From positions 62,001 through 126,000 of the forward strand of contig JAACJM010000080.1 in NCBI GenBank assembly GCA_013368315.1: a DNA stretch of 64,000 nt, given 5' to 3'. The position numbers and the translations under genes are program-made. The notes under the pieces were generated by a model, which saw nothing but the letters and a program-made list of their open reading frames with translations, was not told where the DNA came from and did no database searches. The DNA comes from Tetrapyrgos nigripes. Lineage: Eukaryota > Basidiomycota > Agaricomycetes > Agaricales > Campanellaceae. Below, piece after piece: positions 11,453 through 23,025 of the stretch. Each line of letters begins with the position of its first letter. Within the stretch, counting starts at the first letter, position 1.

Positions 11453-12641
11453 TAAAATAAAAACGATGTCGTACCAAAGCATTGGCCTCCAAGGGAGTCG
11501 AAACCTTATTCTCCTGTCTTGACGTTGATACGCCTGCCAAAAACTCGACTAGAACGAGTTAAAAAGCGTACATATATCAAGTATACGGATATATTATGTC
11601 TGTTTACTAGGGAATAAGGACTGAAGCGAGCCCAATCTATCAGTTAAAGTGATTCTAGAGGCAACGTTCGCCGAGCGCGATACGAAATAAGGATAAGTAG
11701 CCTCGAGAGGATGGTACATAAGTCCCTCAAGCTACTAAGTTCGATGTTCGAGTACTAGACTGCTCGTATACGTTTATACGTACATACCCAAGGCACTTGT
11801 TCACGAGTAGCCACGTCGCAAGTAGTATAAGTACGCGTTACCTCTATTCACGATCCATGGGATTACCAATGTGACATAGACTCAAGAAGATAAGATACAA
11901 GACTAAAGGAGATGAATGATAACAAGGAGAAACCTCGGATAGGTGCCTTCGCGAAGTATCCCGGAGACATTCCGATAGTTCGCGAACCTGGTTAGATCTA
12001 CTCAAGCTAAAGCTAAGATCGTTGTGATGTTGCCAAATGATCAAGATCTACCTCACCCCTCCTAAAGACACCAAAGAAGATAGTTCTGACGGATCTAGAG
12101 ACTTACTGAGGCCCTCTAGAGGACTCTAGTAGGGATGGAGATATCGGAACCTATGAAAGACCGCTCGCGAGCATTGGAAGAGGTTCGCATGTGATACCCA
12201 ATGAGGTTACCGGTACGAGTACCACTCTAGACCTCCATTACCAAGAAGCTAGCATGTGCTACATATACCCTGGCCCTCTCGCGAAGACTCTGTACATATT
12301 CTGATTGGACGATTCATGTAAATACTGTTCACGTATCTCTCTCCTTAGTTACTTTCATTCAATCTCTCGTGTTTCACTATATAATATTGCGGACTTTAAA
12401 TAATATTAGCTACTGTACAGTTCTAGGACCTCTAGAGTATAAAAGGACGAAGTACTCGTAGCTAGAAAACCAGATTAGTACTCGCGTGTATTGCTGCGGA
12501 TTCTGGATAACTCTCGAGAGAAGATTAGGTCTCTCGCTTGCCCAGGCCAGCTTTATATCAATAGGAATTTCTACAAAAACCCAAAACTTTAAAGACTCGA
12601 ACATTAGTTCCCCCTAAGACAAAGATTGTTGTGATTGCATT
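11453..12641. other. Non-coding stretch, possibly a degraded LTR
   Basis: No coding sequence was recognised. A promoter-like GAGTATAAAAGGACG sits at about 12434-12448 in the plus strand, within DNA of LTR-like composition, but no partner LTR occurs in the window. Treat as unexplained. Confidence 0.3.
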
Positions 12642-12735
12642 GGCATATTGGCCCCATATTGTGTTTATTGAACTTAGGCATATTGGCCTCATTGTGTTAT
12701 TGAAGATCTAGGCAATTGGCCTCTTATTGTGTTTA
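12642..12735. repeat. Tandem GGCATATTGGCC repeats
   Basis: Three imperfect units of about 30-38 bp built on GGCAnATTGGCC followed by ATTGTGTTTATTGAA. Confidence 0.7.
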
Positions 12736-13179
12736 TCTCGAAGTCAAGAAGACTGTCAATTGTGACCATGGTTATTGTTGAACCCCCTATTGTTCCCCAA
12801 TCGGTTCTAGAGCCATTTACCTTTAAGCTACACAAGTTATACGAGTGTTCTGCCACTTTGGATCACCTCGCATTATATAGCAGGATTGGTGTTTGTGTGT
12901 TTTTGGTGTTGTTAGCTTCGATCTTCGAAGCTATTAGGATTATCCACTAGCCAGCCTATTAACGTCGTCAAGTCAAGTTTATTACAAAGAAGGAAGGAAG
13001 GAATTTATACATGAGAGAGAGAGGGATTACGTAGACAAGTACTTAGATCAGGGGCACATTACCATTCTGCCAGAGGGCCATAGTTTATCAAATGATCTCA
13101 AAACATTATATACACCACTTTACATTTGCAAGAATACAGGAATTGGTACATAGGTAGCTACTTGCAACAAGACTATCAT

Positions 13180-13720
13180 TCACTCAGTACACCAATATTC
13201 TTCCATCCATCGATTGGCCAACTGCTCTGCATAAGTATCCAAGATCCCATAGAACTATGCCATATTGGTAGACTGGGAATCTTTCCACTTTGACGCCGTC
13301 ATAGACTTGGCTGAACCTGCCTGTAACTGAGCCTTCCAGTTCAGAAACCAAATATCATTGTCTTGGGACCAAAAGCCATAGTTTCTGGAAGACTTGACCC
13401 ATTTCTCATGAAGAGGCCAAAAGGGCATTCTTGCAACCTGTCCTGGAAGATCTAAAAGTCATGTTAATCAGAGAAGACCGTAATAGAAGCTACATGATAC
13501 TTACTAGTATCTACTTCAAATGTGCCACAGATGACATCGTGATCCTGTTGTGTAGGAACTTCCTCACAGAGGTATTGGCCTTCCAGTTCTCCTATGACCT
13601 TGAAAGAGCTGTCCACAGTACCAGGGCCTTTGGTGACCTAGTCTCGTACCCATCTGCCTTGGCCACTCTGTCCAGTTCATTTTCGAACTCTGCCAGATTT
13701 ATCCGATAAGCGGAGCAGAG
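13180..13720 (-). pseudogene. Remnant of an unknown protein gene
   Basis: The minus strand carries a readable frame with biased composition. An upstream segment (about 13500-13640) includes SSFKVIGELEGQYLCEE and ends at a GTAAGT-type donor. A downstream segment (about 13440-13180) includes MPFWPLHEKWVKSSRNYGFW and LDTYAEQLANRWMEEYW and ends in TGA at 13180-13182. One in-frame TAG near 13254 interrupts it. No family was recognised. The aromatic-rich WPLHEKWVK block looks genuinely protein-coding, and context suggests a cargo or ORF of a dead element. Confidence 0.45.
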
Positions 13721-14251
13721 GCATCCAGGGCGTCTGGGGACGAGACTATGGTGACCAACTTGGAGCCTTCCAGAACATCTTTAGCCAATCTTGTGATTAT
13801 CCCACCTGTGGCTAAAGCAATACGACTCATCAGCAACTCTCTTTTCCTGTGTACATATTTGGGCAAGACCAATTACTATTTTTTTTTCTTTCTATATTAC
13901 ACTATTTCACCTGATATTATTGAAGGGATGTGGGCCAGTGCCTAGGGGTGGTGAAAATGAGGCCAGTATGTCTTCCTCTGTCTAGCAGCTAACATATATA
14001 TATGAAAAAAAAAATGGGAGACATAAAGTTCACAGCCACCAAAACACAGTGTAAGGTACTCATCTTCATTCTTCAGCCTTGTAATAAGAACTAATCTTGA
14101 GAGTGCGAGTATTCCATTTGAGCTTGTGAAGGCATTTTTTGTTAAATTGAGCATTCCATATAATTCAGCGCTTTGCGTCAAATTCTAAACCAGTAAACCT
14201 TTATTTTGCTTGTGCTCTCTCATATTTTCGGATCTTTGCTATCTACACATA

Positions 14252-14985
14252 TCAAAAGTTGCTATTTTGCATATATGAATGAGCAAGCTGGATGTCCTTC
14301 ATTGGCATGTCACCCAAAGCACCTTCATACATTGAAATCAATCCATGTATCATGCCATCATTTATCCACACAGTATGGTCATTTCTTATAATACGTGAGA
14401 TGAAATGGTTTCCATTAACCCAGTAGATAACACCTCTCAAATTTAATGTGCCAGTTTTCTGACTCATACACATAAGCTTAATATATTTAGTTGGAGATAT
14501 GCAATCTGGTGGTGCATCAACAGCCACAATAGATGGACACTGGTTGAATAGCTTCCTGACTTGCACTGCCTGATGACACTTTGGACAATTAAGAAATTGT
14601 TGTGTCTGTAATTTATTTATTGCTGCATTCAGATTTCCCTTCAAATTGACTGTTGAGATAACACCATTTAAATCACCACTTGTCGTTGTCTTTCCACATG
14701 CAGGACATATGTATATATTGTAACTTATAACACTATCCTGCTCGAGCAATGTCCTGATTAGTTTATCTATATATATGAATTCAACATCTCTCGCATTTCA
14801 TCTCTCAATTCCTCCATAGTACACTTGTTTTCGTAAACATCTGGCAAGGCTGCTGATAATTTACTGACAAATTCATTGTATGAACGCCACTCCTTTGACC
14901 AAATAACAGGATTAAATGTCCATAAATCTGCCAAAATCGTGAATATGGAATCATATCCACAACTGTTATTCTTTCTCGTATTTGG
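14252..14985 (-). pseudogene. Peptidase C19-like (deubiquitinase-like) cysteine protease remnant
   Basis: The minus-strand frame opens with NNSCGYDSIFTILADLW near 14970-14920, resembling the N-terminal Cys box of ubiquitin-specific proteases (candidate nucleophile Cys at 14959-14961). After about 50 codons the frame slips by one base in an ATATATAT run near 14770 and continues as a 165-codon block. This contains two CPxC pairs (CPACGK, CPKCHQ), a zinc-finger arrangement found in USP fingers, and LRGVIYWVNGNHFISRII, resembling the His box. The protein would cleave ubiquitin-like conjugates if functional, but the frameshift and missing flanks suggest decay. Transposon-borne copies of such domains would be consistent with the repeat-rich setting. 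Assignment rests on motif shape only. Confidence 0.45.
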
Positions 14986-16014
14986 TTCACAGGGACGTTA
15001 CATTTAATTGTATTCAGACATCATTCAACTTCAAGACTTATATCATCTCAATTCTATCATATCCACATCCTTTGGCCAATTGTATCCTACACTTTACACT
15101 CACAGGAAGTCTTCGTGTTTGTTCAAAATCCTTCAGAAGGAGTAGGAGCTATGCTCACTCTGGAAGAACATGTCAACCTATACTGAGATGCCTTGCAAGG
15201 GATTTTGACTGAAATTTGATGAACGCATATCCTTGACGAGGATGCCATTAATTGTTATGCAATTCCCACATGAGACTTACTATTTGCCTTGGAAGCTATT
15301 GTTACTACAGAGTACACAGAGGCATTAGTGTTAATCACCAGTAACCAGTTGGACACCAAGTTAAATCGCAACCTACAATGTTGGATCAGAGATGTAATTT
15401 GGCGAAATCCAAGGGCAGTTGAGAGACTCAGGAACAACGAACCTCTGGGTGAATACGTGAACCTTACTAGGTACATGAACAAATACACTAGGCAGCATCA
15501 GGCCCAATTCCCAGTTACTGGAAGAGATCTCATACAACCATCCCGTCCCTGCCATACCTTGTCCCCGCGACCTGTCACTTACCCACCAACCTAACTATGG
15601 AGTGATATGACTATTGAGAGACCACATGGCCTTCACAAAGCCAGTAAAATTGAGCATTATAGAACCTACATTTAAAACTTGTTCCATCCCCTTATCAACC
15701 ACCCACAAAGATCTTAATATTTCCATTCATTCATCTATCTACACCACATATGGATTTACAGCAGTCTGTCGTCCAGAAGTCATTATTTAGGTTGTCGTAT
15801 CTAATTCCTTCTGGACACCCCCAACTCTGAATATTTATCTGAGGTCGTCTCGGGATAAATTTTCCGCTGTCTGCCCGAAACGACAGAATGCGTTAGTAGT
15901 CCGTTTCACATGCAAAGAACTCGCTATCACAAAAGTGGACCAATCCCACCTAACTAGGTACTTATATATGGGTGCCTGAAGTGCGCTTGCAGGTGTCGAC
16001 AGACCGTGAAAATA
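14986..16014. other. No confident gene; weak plus-strand ORF
   Basis: An open frame at 15289-15594 (plus) contains DTKLNRNLQCWIRDVIWRN and could be coding, but it has no proper ATG context and no family. A small inverted repeat, GTCGTCTCGGG with CCCGAAACGAC, lies at about 15844-15884. Nothing else stands out. Confidence 0.3.
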
Positions 16015-16466
16015 GACAGTTTGCGCTTTTCGGTCACGTGCGAATTCCGCGTTGCGCGTTTTAAATTACGTTGCGCTGTCGCGTCGAGTCTTTCCTTTGG
16101 CCATCACTTGTAATCGCTATATCTCCCCAAACACGCACACAGAAAGCAAGGGATCTGCAGGCTGACCAAGCTACTAACCGAGAAGGCTCTGAAGAGTTGT
16201 CTAGCCCCAAACCTGAGCCATCTGACCACGAACAAGAAAACAACTCCGCTCAAACTCTGCTTACCACAATGAGGACATGGAAGAGGACGTGGATGTGGAT
16301 GATTCGGGTGGTGATTTCATGTGTGACAGGATGTCTGAGAACGTTTAAGATGCTAAATGGTAGTGGTAGCACGGTCTACACGAGGTTGACATGCGCAATG
16401 CATTTTTCGGTCACAGCCGAAACGCGCAACGCGGAATTCGCACGTGACCGAAAAGCGCAAACTGTC
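16015..16466. mobile_element. 452-bp TA-flanked inverted-repeat element (mariner-like MITE)
   Basis: Perfect 47-bp terminal inverted repeats at 16015-16061 and 16420-16466, starting GACAGTTTGCGCTTTTCGG, are flanked on both sides by TA (16013-16014 and 16467-16468), the Tc1/mariner target duplication. The interior has an acidic, Ser/Glu-rich open stretch (about 16140-16340) that may be captured coding sequence but no transposase. The perfect arms indicate recent activity. Confidence 0.85.
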
Positions 16467-16811
16467 TAATCTTGACAAAGTGTTGGATTTTATTTTTGGC
16501 CTCTTTAGTACAGCATACACACATCACGCTTCAAGGACATCCTCATAAGGTAAGGATTGAAAGCGGGCTCTCTGGCAAGCCAAATCGGATTCAGTCAATG
16601 TCGATATCAGAGTATCAGTACCGATGTGAACGGTGTTCCCATCAGTAAAAGTGGAGATCTATATTTCGTATAACCGGTATAATTGTATCTCGGACATACC
16701 ATGTCATACATCACCTTGGTTCCCGGCAATCATACCACTCCTATTCTGCTCATACAGTGTATATTCTGTAGGATGCGTATATTCAAGATGCGCTGAGCAA
16801 TCCAAAGAGAT

Positions 16812-19637
16812 TTAGAATATAATTTCATTTGCGTGATAGTCTGCATACTGGTTTACATAGAAGGCTGTAAATAGATCTAAGGAATGGTAATGCTTCACCT
16901 CTGATGGAATAGCTTTAGAATCATACTTTGGGATGAGGTGTACTCCACGCAAAAGAGTGTCTATATGTATCACAGCCAGCTGAGGGTGTTGGCGGCGCTG
17001 AGGATCACGAAACCCAGGCCTCACAACCCACATTCCGGTCTTGGGATCCCGGGAGTGCCCATAGCAATTGAACCAATGGACCAGCGCACATGGGTACATG
17101 ACCCCATGATAGCGAAATGAGAAAAATAGGCGGACACGCGCTACGCTCATGCCACGGAAACCTTCTCTGTTGGCATTAATGACAACTAGGACACAGTCCC
17201 GTCGAGGATGGCCATACCATGACGGCGTTGAGCGGATGCGTTCCCTCATCATCCCACGGACTCCAGACAGGTCACTCGGAGCATAGAACTTTGCGACGGC
17301 AGAATGGTAGACGTTGACTTTTGATGTGATATTGGGCAATGCGATGTCACCGTTGTCGTCACCGGGGTGGAGCTGCTCGTGCAAGAATTGCTGGGTCAAT
17401 AACACCAGTATTGGCTCCTGGATATGCAAGGCTAGGGCCTGTAGCTGTCGAGGGTATGTAGAGTCTGAAAACAATGAGATATATGAATCAGAAACTGGGT
17501 GATGTTTGCAGAGGAAGGCAACTAACCTCGTGTTTTTGCAAGTTCTACCTTGGCCTGGGCAAGCTCACTGTCAACTGGGCCTATATCGTCATGTTCGGCG
17601 TCAAAGGGATCCAGCGGTGGATCAATTGGTGGAAGTAGACCACAGTGTGCCAAAAGAAAGCGAAGTGCATGAAGTTTATCCAGCTGCTGATTTGTTAAAA
17701 GCACTTGACTGAGGGCGTTGTAATGGCGGGAACGCCTCCATGGCTTCTTGACAGCTGTAATGTGTCGAGACTCTGTAATAGACGCACAGAGACCATTCGG
17801 AGCACCAAATTGAATGATGAGGAGTGGGTAGTGTATCATTGCATGGAGACGGGGAAGGTTGAAGTTGGTGCGTACACCAGTGGACAAAAAAATGGCCCGG
17901 TAGTGATGAAAGGTTTGAATAGAGCGGTTAATCTGTTGTAGCATATCTTCGTCGATGTCTGACCTTCGGACGAGATAGCAAAAGTCGAGGAAGGATGAAA
18001 GACATTTCATCATGTCGTCGGGAATATAGTCCGCAACAGCAGGAAGAAAAACCTAGATCCAGCGTATATTAGATAGTGTTCACGTCCAAGGAACATGGAA
18101 GAGTCCACTTACCTTCATTAATGCTTTCGAGTCGTCACCAGTCCATTGCTTGAAACGTCGTCCATGCGGAAAGCGACAAAGACCCGGAAATGCAGGAACA
18201 ACTGCAATGCTGCAGGACATAGTAGTCAGAACAACGTAGTAAAAGTTTCTATGGGTACTCACCGGCGATCAATGTCATCTATAATCTCATTTGCCTTCTT
18301 CTCTCCATGCTCGATAACTAGATACTGTAATATCCATTCAACAAGCATGTCTTTGAAACAGCCTTTGATGATTTGATGAAGGATATCGGCAGACAGCATC
18401 TCGTGAATGTCTGCTCTTGGGAAGTGATGTGTAAAAGGCTAAAAGCTTGGTCAATAAACACAGATGTGTGGAGACAGATGTAGCTTACCAGAATGCCATC
18501 ATCCATCCCAAAATTGTCCCATAGTGTTCGTCCATTATCCTTGTGTTCCTCTAACCATATGTTGTCCAAATGACGTGTTCTTCGGTCAGCTGGAGCATCT
18601 AGATTATCTGAAGGTGCAGTACATCTTGAAAGCATATGCTTATTACACGTATTTGGCAAAGAAATGAGATCATGCTCACCTTCCACACCAGCCTTGAACG
18701 ATTCCAGAAAGTAGGACTTGTTCTGGGTAGTCGGCAATAAATGCCTGAAGTCACTCCAACGCCGTTTACCATGCGGGTCAAGATGTATATATGGACATGG
18801 GTCAAAGTCGTGAATGAGGAGAGGGTTGGAGAGTATTTGGGAAATGACGACGTCAGGATCGCGATACCAGACTTGGTATGATGTCTTTTGCCATTCAGGA
18901 GCACTGCTTCCAAGAGACTCATCGACGACAGTCTGAAAACACTTCCACGGTGCATCTCCAGCCTGGATACGGTCAATATCCTCGAAAAGATCCTTGTAGT
19001 CATGGAAAGGAGCGGAAGCCGCATCGTCGTCCTCTGGGTGACATTGGGATCCGAAAAGAGACCAAATGTCCATGAGCTCATCAACGTTTCCCTGAGACAT
19101 TTCCACCTTGCGGTAAAGCAAGTCTGCCAACCGAAACTCGGCTTCACCATCAAAAGGTGCCCACAAATTATCTGGGTCTTGTGTAGGGTGTATTGGAGGG
19201 GCAGGTGTATCTGGGACTAGTGGCTGACCTTTCTCGTCGAGCTTTTGTCCTATGTCAAAGGTTAGTAACTGAAAAAAGAAAAATAAGCCACTGAATAAGC
19301 CACTGTAAAACATACCAAAAAGATGAGGATGATATATCTTCGCTCCTGAACGATGAGGTGATGGAGGCAGTGAAGGCGAAGCATGAGGTTCATCTTCACC
19401 ATTGTGTGTTGGACTGGCTGGGGCAGGGTGACACATATCAAAGTCCTCTGGATCAATATCAAAATTGTCTGGCGTTGGCTCCATGGTACCTTGTTGGGCA
19501 GTTGACTGCGAAGAAAGACTTGGACCTTGTGAGGAGGTATCTGCGAGGCCACGAAAATGCCTCAGGTTCATATGGAGGGTAAGGTCCCTCTGCCTCTTGA
19601 AGCGTTCGATACATCCAGGAAATCTGCAGCGAACCAT
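16812..19637 (-). pseudogene. Plavaka-type (CACTA-related) transposase, internally deleted
   Basis: Minus strand, ATG at 19635-19637, stop at 16812-16814. The N-terminus has a C2H2 finger (C4, C9, H22, H27). Later blocks are the family signatures LYRKVEMSQGNVDELMD, YQVWYRDPDVVI, RRWSDF, FPRADIHEMLSADILHQ, GRRFKQWTGDDSKALMK, FGAPNGLCASITESRH, VKKPWRRSRHYNALSQ, FYAPSDLSGVRGMMRE and the C-terminal HHSLD-type tail. In-phase introns at 19250-19315, 18439-18488, 18210-18262, 18053-18112 and 17465-17526 (50-66 nt) join these cleanly. Between RRWSDF (about 18750) and the CTAPSDNLD block (about 18600), the long segment that carries the nuclease core in full-length relatives is missing. A splice or deletion junction there is unclear. 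The family excises and moves the element by cut-and-paste; this copy should lack catalysis. Confidence 0.85.
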
Positions 19638-19809
19638 GATGACCGTAGTTGTGGTGGTTAGGCAAGGAAAGATGAGACCTGGGTTGCAGGGCATATGGTA
19701 AGCGCTACTTTGCACATGGTAAGTCGGAGATTTAGAGTGATAATAATTATCAAAGCTCACCTTGGTCTCGCATAATTTTTCTTCGTCACCCAACCGTCCA
19801 CCATCTGCC
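19638..19809. promoter_or_regulatory. Shared 172-bp intergenic region of the divergent pair
   Basis: The transposase ATG (19637, minus) and the accessory gene ATG (19810, plus) face away from each other across this short AT-rich stretch. A common bidirectional promoter is therefore likely. No TATA box could be fixed with confidence. Confidence 0.5.
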
Positions 19810-22167
19810 ATGTCATCACGAATGTCCCGTCGTCGCAAGAATCCCAATGATGCAGCCTCAATGTCCACCCCAGCAGCATCTCAGTCAGCACCCACTCCGA
19901 CTGCTGCTCCAGCTCCAACCACCAACAGACAAACCCGAGGAAAGAAAGTCAATATTCCTGAGGAGCTGAGAAAATATTCTCGGCAGGAGAGGAAGGACAT
20001 GCGCAGCGAGAAGGAGGAGCAGGCTGCCGCAGAGAAGACAGAAGCAGACAACAACCGCAAGAAAAAGGCTGCCACAGCCAGAGATCGCATCGCTGAGGAG
20101 ATGGACAAAGAAGCACTTCATGACGATGAGCTTATCTCCACTCGTCCTGATTTGCTGGAACCTAACTCACCTTTGCCTGAACCAGAGGAATATCCCTTGA
20201 GGACCAGCAGTTCTCCAGACCCATATGCTCCTCCGTCTCATGCCCAGTCGTCATTCACAGCTGATGGAGCGACTGACGGAAGCGAGCCTCCATTTTCCGA
20301 ACCCGTTTCTGAAAGTGAAGGTGGTATGCATGCTGAGTCAGTGCATTCTACAGAGGAAATGGATGTCGATGTTTTTGATGAGGAACACGAAAATCATGGG
20401 ACCGGGAACGTCGCCTCTATGCGTGCTTCAGACTCAGAAGAGTCTCTTGACAACGAGGAGCGTGTCGAGTATGCAAGGCTGAAAGCGAAGCTCGATGCTA
20501 AAAAGGAAAAGAAAAAGGTATGTCTTCATGAAACTGTCAAGCACCGCTACGGTGCTAATAATTGTTATATACCTCAGGAAGCGAAAGTTGCTGTTCGAAC
20601 CGCAGTCACTGCAGCCCGCACCAATCCTCCAAAGACTCCTGTACTTCAGATGACCACTTCATCAACCAAACCCATCCATATCCTATCTGACGATGATGAT
20701 GATCTTCTATTGACAAAACCAGCAAACAAACGCGCAAAAGTGACCGAGATTGGCGGTTTAGCACTGGGAACCAAGAAATATCTTGCTTTGGCCAAGGCCA
20801 CATGGAACACGTCTAGGATCCCGAGTGAAACCGAGGTGGAACCATTGGTAGTTGGGGAATTTGACGCTGATGAGAGTCCAGAAATTTTACGGGCTTCCAG
20901 GGATAACAAGGCCTCAAAAAAGCAGCAAAAGTTGCAAAAGGTATTTCTATTCCAAGTTGAAGATCCTAGCTAACGTCCTTATACAGGGGTCCAGGGAAGT
21001 TGAGTTGGTCGACGCTGATGTCAAGGAAATAGAGGTTGAAGAGCGTGAGAATGCTGGACGTAGACGCGTCATCCTCAAGAAGGAGGACTTGCCCATCGTT
21101 TCCAAGACTGACTACAACATCTGGAGTTCTGAATTGGTGCCTGACCTCATCGAATGGTGTGGTACTCGTGCCAATCAATTCGGTCTTGGCAACGAGGCAG
21201 AACTTCCTAACCTTCTGGCCTCGCTCTGGGAAATCCATTTTGGCAACCTCAAACACATACCCAAGACCTATGCAGATGGTACTACGCAGAAGAAAAGGTC
21301 TTACCACCCCGCTATTCTCAGCATTATATGTTTTTTTTATCTCTGCTGACAGTTGCTAATGTTCCTGCAGGCTCAGAGTCAAATTCGGACATACCGCAGC
21401 AAGCTTGGTGTAGCCGCCTTACAGGCTGTCTCTGAGAGGATCACGGAGCTGGAGCTAGAGGGAAAGGAGGCTATCAAGAAATGGGTGGAAGAACAGCTGG
21501 ACAATGATGCATTTTCATGTGAAGTCCCTGGGCCAACTGTACGTGCTGTACTCAACTGTTCTATTTTCATTCTTAAGTCACCTTTGCCTTGCAGCGTTTG
21601 ACTAGCCAAGGTGCTCTTCGAAGCAAGCTGGTCACCAACACCTTCGCATATCATCTCACTTGGGTCTTGGCGGCTAAGACACCTGTCGGCAACCCTGCGG
21701 GTGCATTAGCCCTCAGTGCTGCAGCGGTATGTTATATTTTTCTTCTGTAATGTATAGTCTAATAACTCTCTCAACACTTATTCTAGGTTGCCCGAGCTTT
21801 GTATGTGTGGAAAGATGGCGAGGACAGCGTGGAGAAGAGACGTGAAGAGAGGAGGAGAAAGATCGAGGAGGAGAAGAAGAAAGGTGCGAAGAAGGACAAG
21901 GGAAAGTCCAAGGAGGAGCGGAAGCCCATTGAGGATCCCCTTCTCGATTTCGGTGAGAATTGGGAGGCGACGCTTGACAAATTCTTTACAGTTGCCCAGC
22001 AATTTGATGATACCAAGTTCGAGCGCGTTTATCAAGCCAGTGAGGCGTACATCACTCACCTTCCTGCCTCTGGAGCTGGACCTGCATACAAAGAGTCCAC
22101 GAAGCCCTCAGTTAATCAATCTCGTGCCGCCACTGTAGAGGAAGACAGGTTCGTTGTGTCAGACTGA
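19810..22167 (+). CDS. Plavaka-linked accessory protein of unknown function (about 687 aa)
   Basis: The ATG at 19810 is preferred because upstream codons lack ATG. Six exons: 19810-20517, 20578-20940, 20987-21297, 21371-21538, 21595-21726 and 21787-22167, with GT-AG introns of 46-73 nt. The protein has a basic N-terminus (SSRMSRRRK), a long charged low-complexity region (residues about 40-370, rich in E, S, K, with nuclear-localisation-like KKEKKK and NKRAK), then a folded part with SELVPDLIEWCGTRANQFG, RTYRSKLGVAALQAV, TPVGNPAGALALSAAAVARAL and FFTVAQQFDD. It is related in layout to uncharacterised agaricomycete proteins and probably nuclear. The head-to-head position suggests it is the second ORF of the transposon. 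The junction of exons 3 and 4 is out of phase with the GTCTTA donor used, so a frameshift or another donor is possible there. Confidence 0.7.
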
Positions 22168-22519
22168 GGTATGGTTAATAAATCTGTCTTCAGCCTCTGT
22201 ACTGACTACCGCATCGCAGATACTTTACGGCCAATGACAACATATTGACTACTCGCGCTCCATTCTACTCTCGCTCTCTTACTACTACGCCTTTTAATCT
22301 CCGAGTCACTGCTAATACTTTTCTTTCATTATATCTACTAGTACAGACTCAGAGTCTCTCTATGTTCCACTCTCGTTCTCTCTGCTACAACTCCTTTTAA
22401 TCTCCTGTATCTAGTGGTGTTACGCCTTTAGCAGTCAAATGTGATATGCTATTTATCTAAATCGCCGAGCAATGGTCTGAACGGGGAGTGAAAGGCGTGT
22501 ATGCGTCGTGTATTCTAAG
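22168..22519. other. 3' flank of the accessory gene
   Basis: Pyrimidine-rich DNA with CTCTCTTACTACT-type runs at 22250-22420; no ORF. It may belong to the subterminal region of the transposon. Confidence 0.3.
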
Positions 22520-22596
22520 TATGAAGCTGGTATGATGCTGGTGTGAAGCTGGTATGATGCTGGTATGAAGCTGGTATGATGCTGGTATGATGGTGC
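22520..22596. repeat. 11-bp minisatellite, about seven units
   Basis: Alternating units TATGAAGCTGG and TATGATGCTGG, seven in a row, the last degraded. It lies 350 bp past the accessory gene, where subterminal transposase-binding repeats would be expected in a CACTA-type element. Confidence 0.8.
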
Positions 22597-22884
22597 ATAT
22601 TGGTGTATGGTTGGTGGGGAAGGCGGTGCGCAGCCGACGCATAATTTGGTATATTGGCGCATGTCCACGATGCACTCGGGGGTCGTGGAACACAGCCCTG
22701 ATTTCGTATAATTTGGTATATCCGGTCTCCGGGAACGCCAATCACGGACCTTCAGTTTTACTGATGCCTTGCATGCATACGGCTTCATTACAACTGCGCA
22801 TGAAGCTCCATTCTGCTTCTGCATGTTCTGATCCCAAGCACACTCCTTCTCCCGCATTGACGCTGTACTGGGGAAATAGCAAGA

Positions 22885-23025
22885 AGCGCTGAAATAACAG
22901 CAGAAGACAAAGGTAGACGCCGTTGTTCAAATCATGACGTTAATGCAGTTGCTGCTAGCGCTGAAAATACCAGTAGAAGACGAAGATAGACGCCGTTGTT
23001 CTATATCTGCAAATCATGACGTTAA
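22885..23025. repeat. Tandem duplication of about 70 bp
   Basis: AGCGCTGAAA at 22885 and 22957 each lead through AGACGCCGTTGTTC to AATCATGACGTTAA. The second unit is about 8 bp longer. Confidence 0.75.

Noticed and set aside
16663..22710. TTCGTATAA at 16663 and 22705 as transposon terminal inverted repeats
   Set aside because: Both copies are in direct orientation, so they cannot be terminal inverted repeats.
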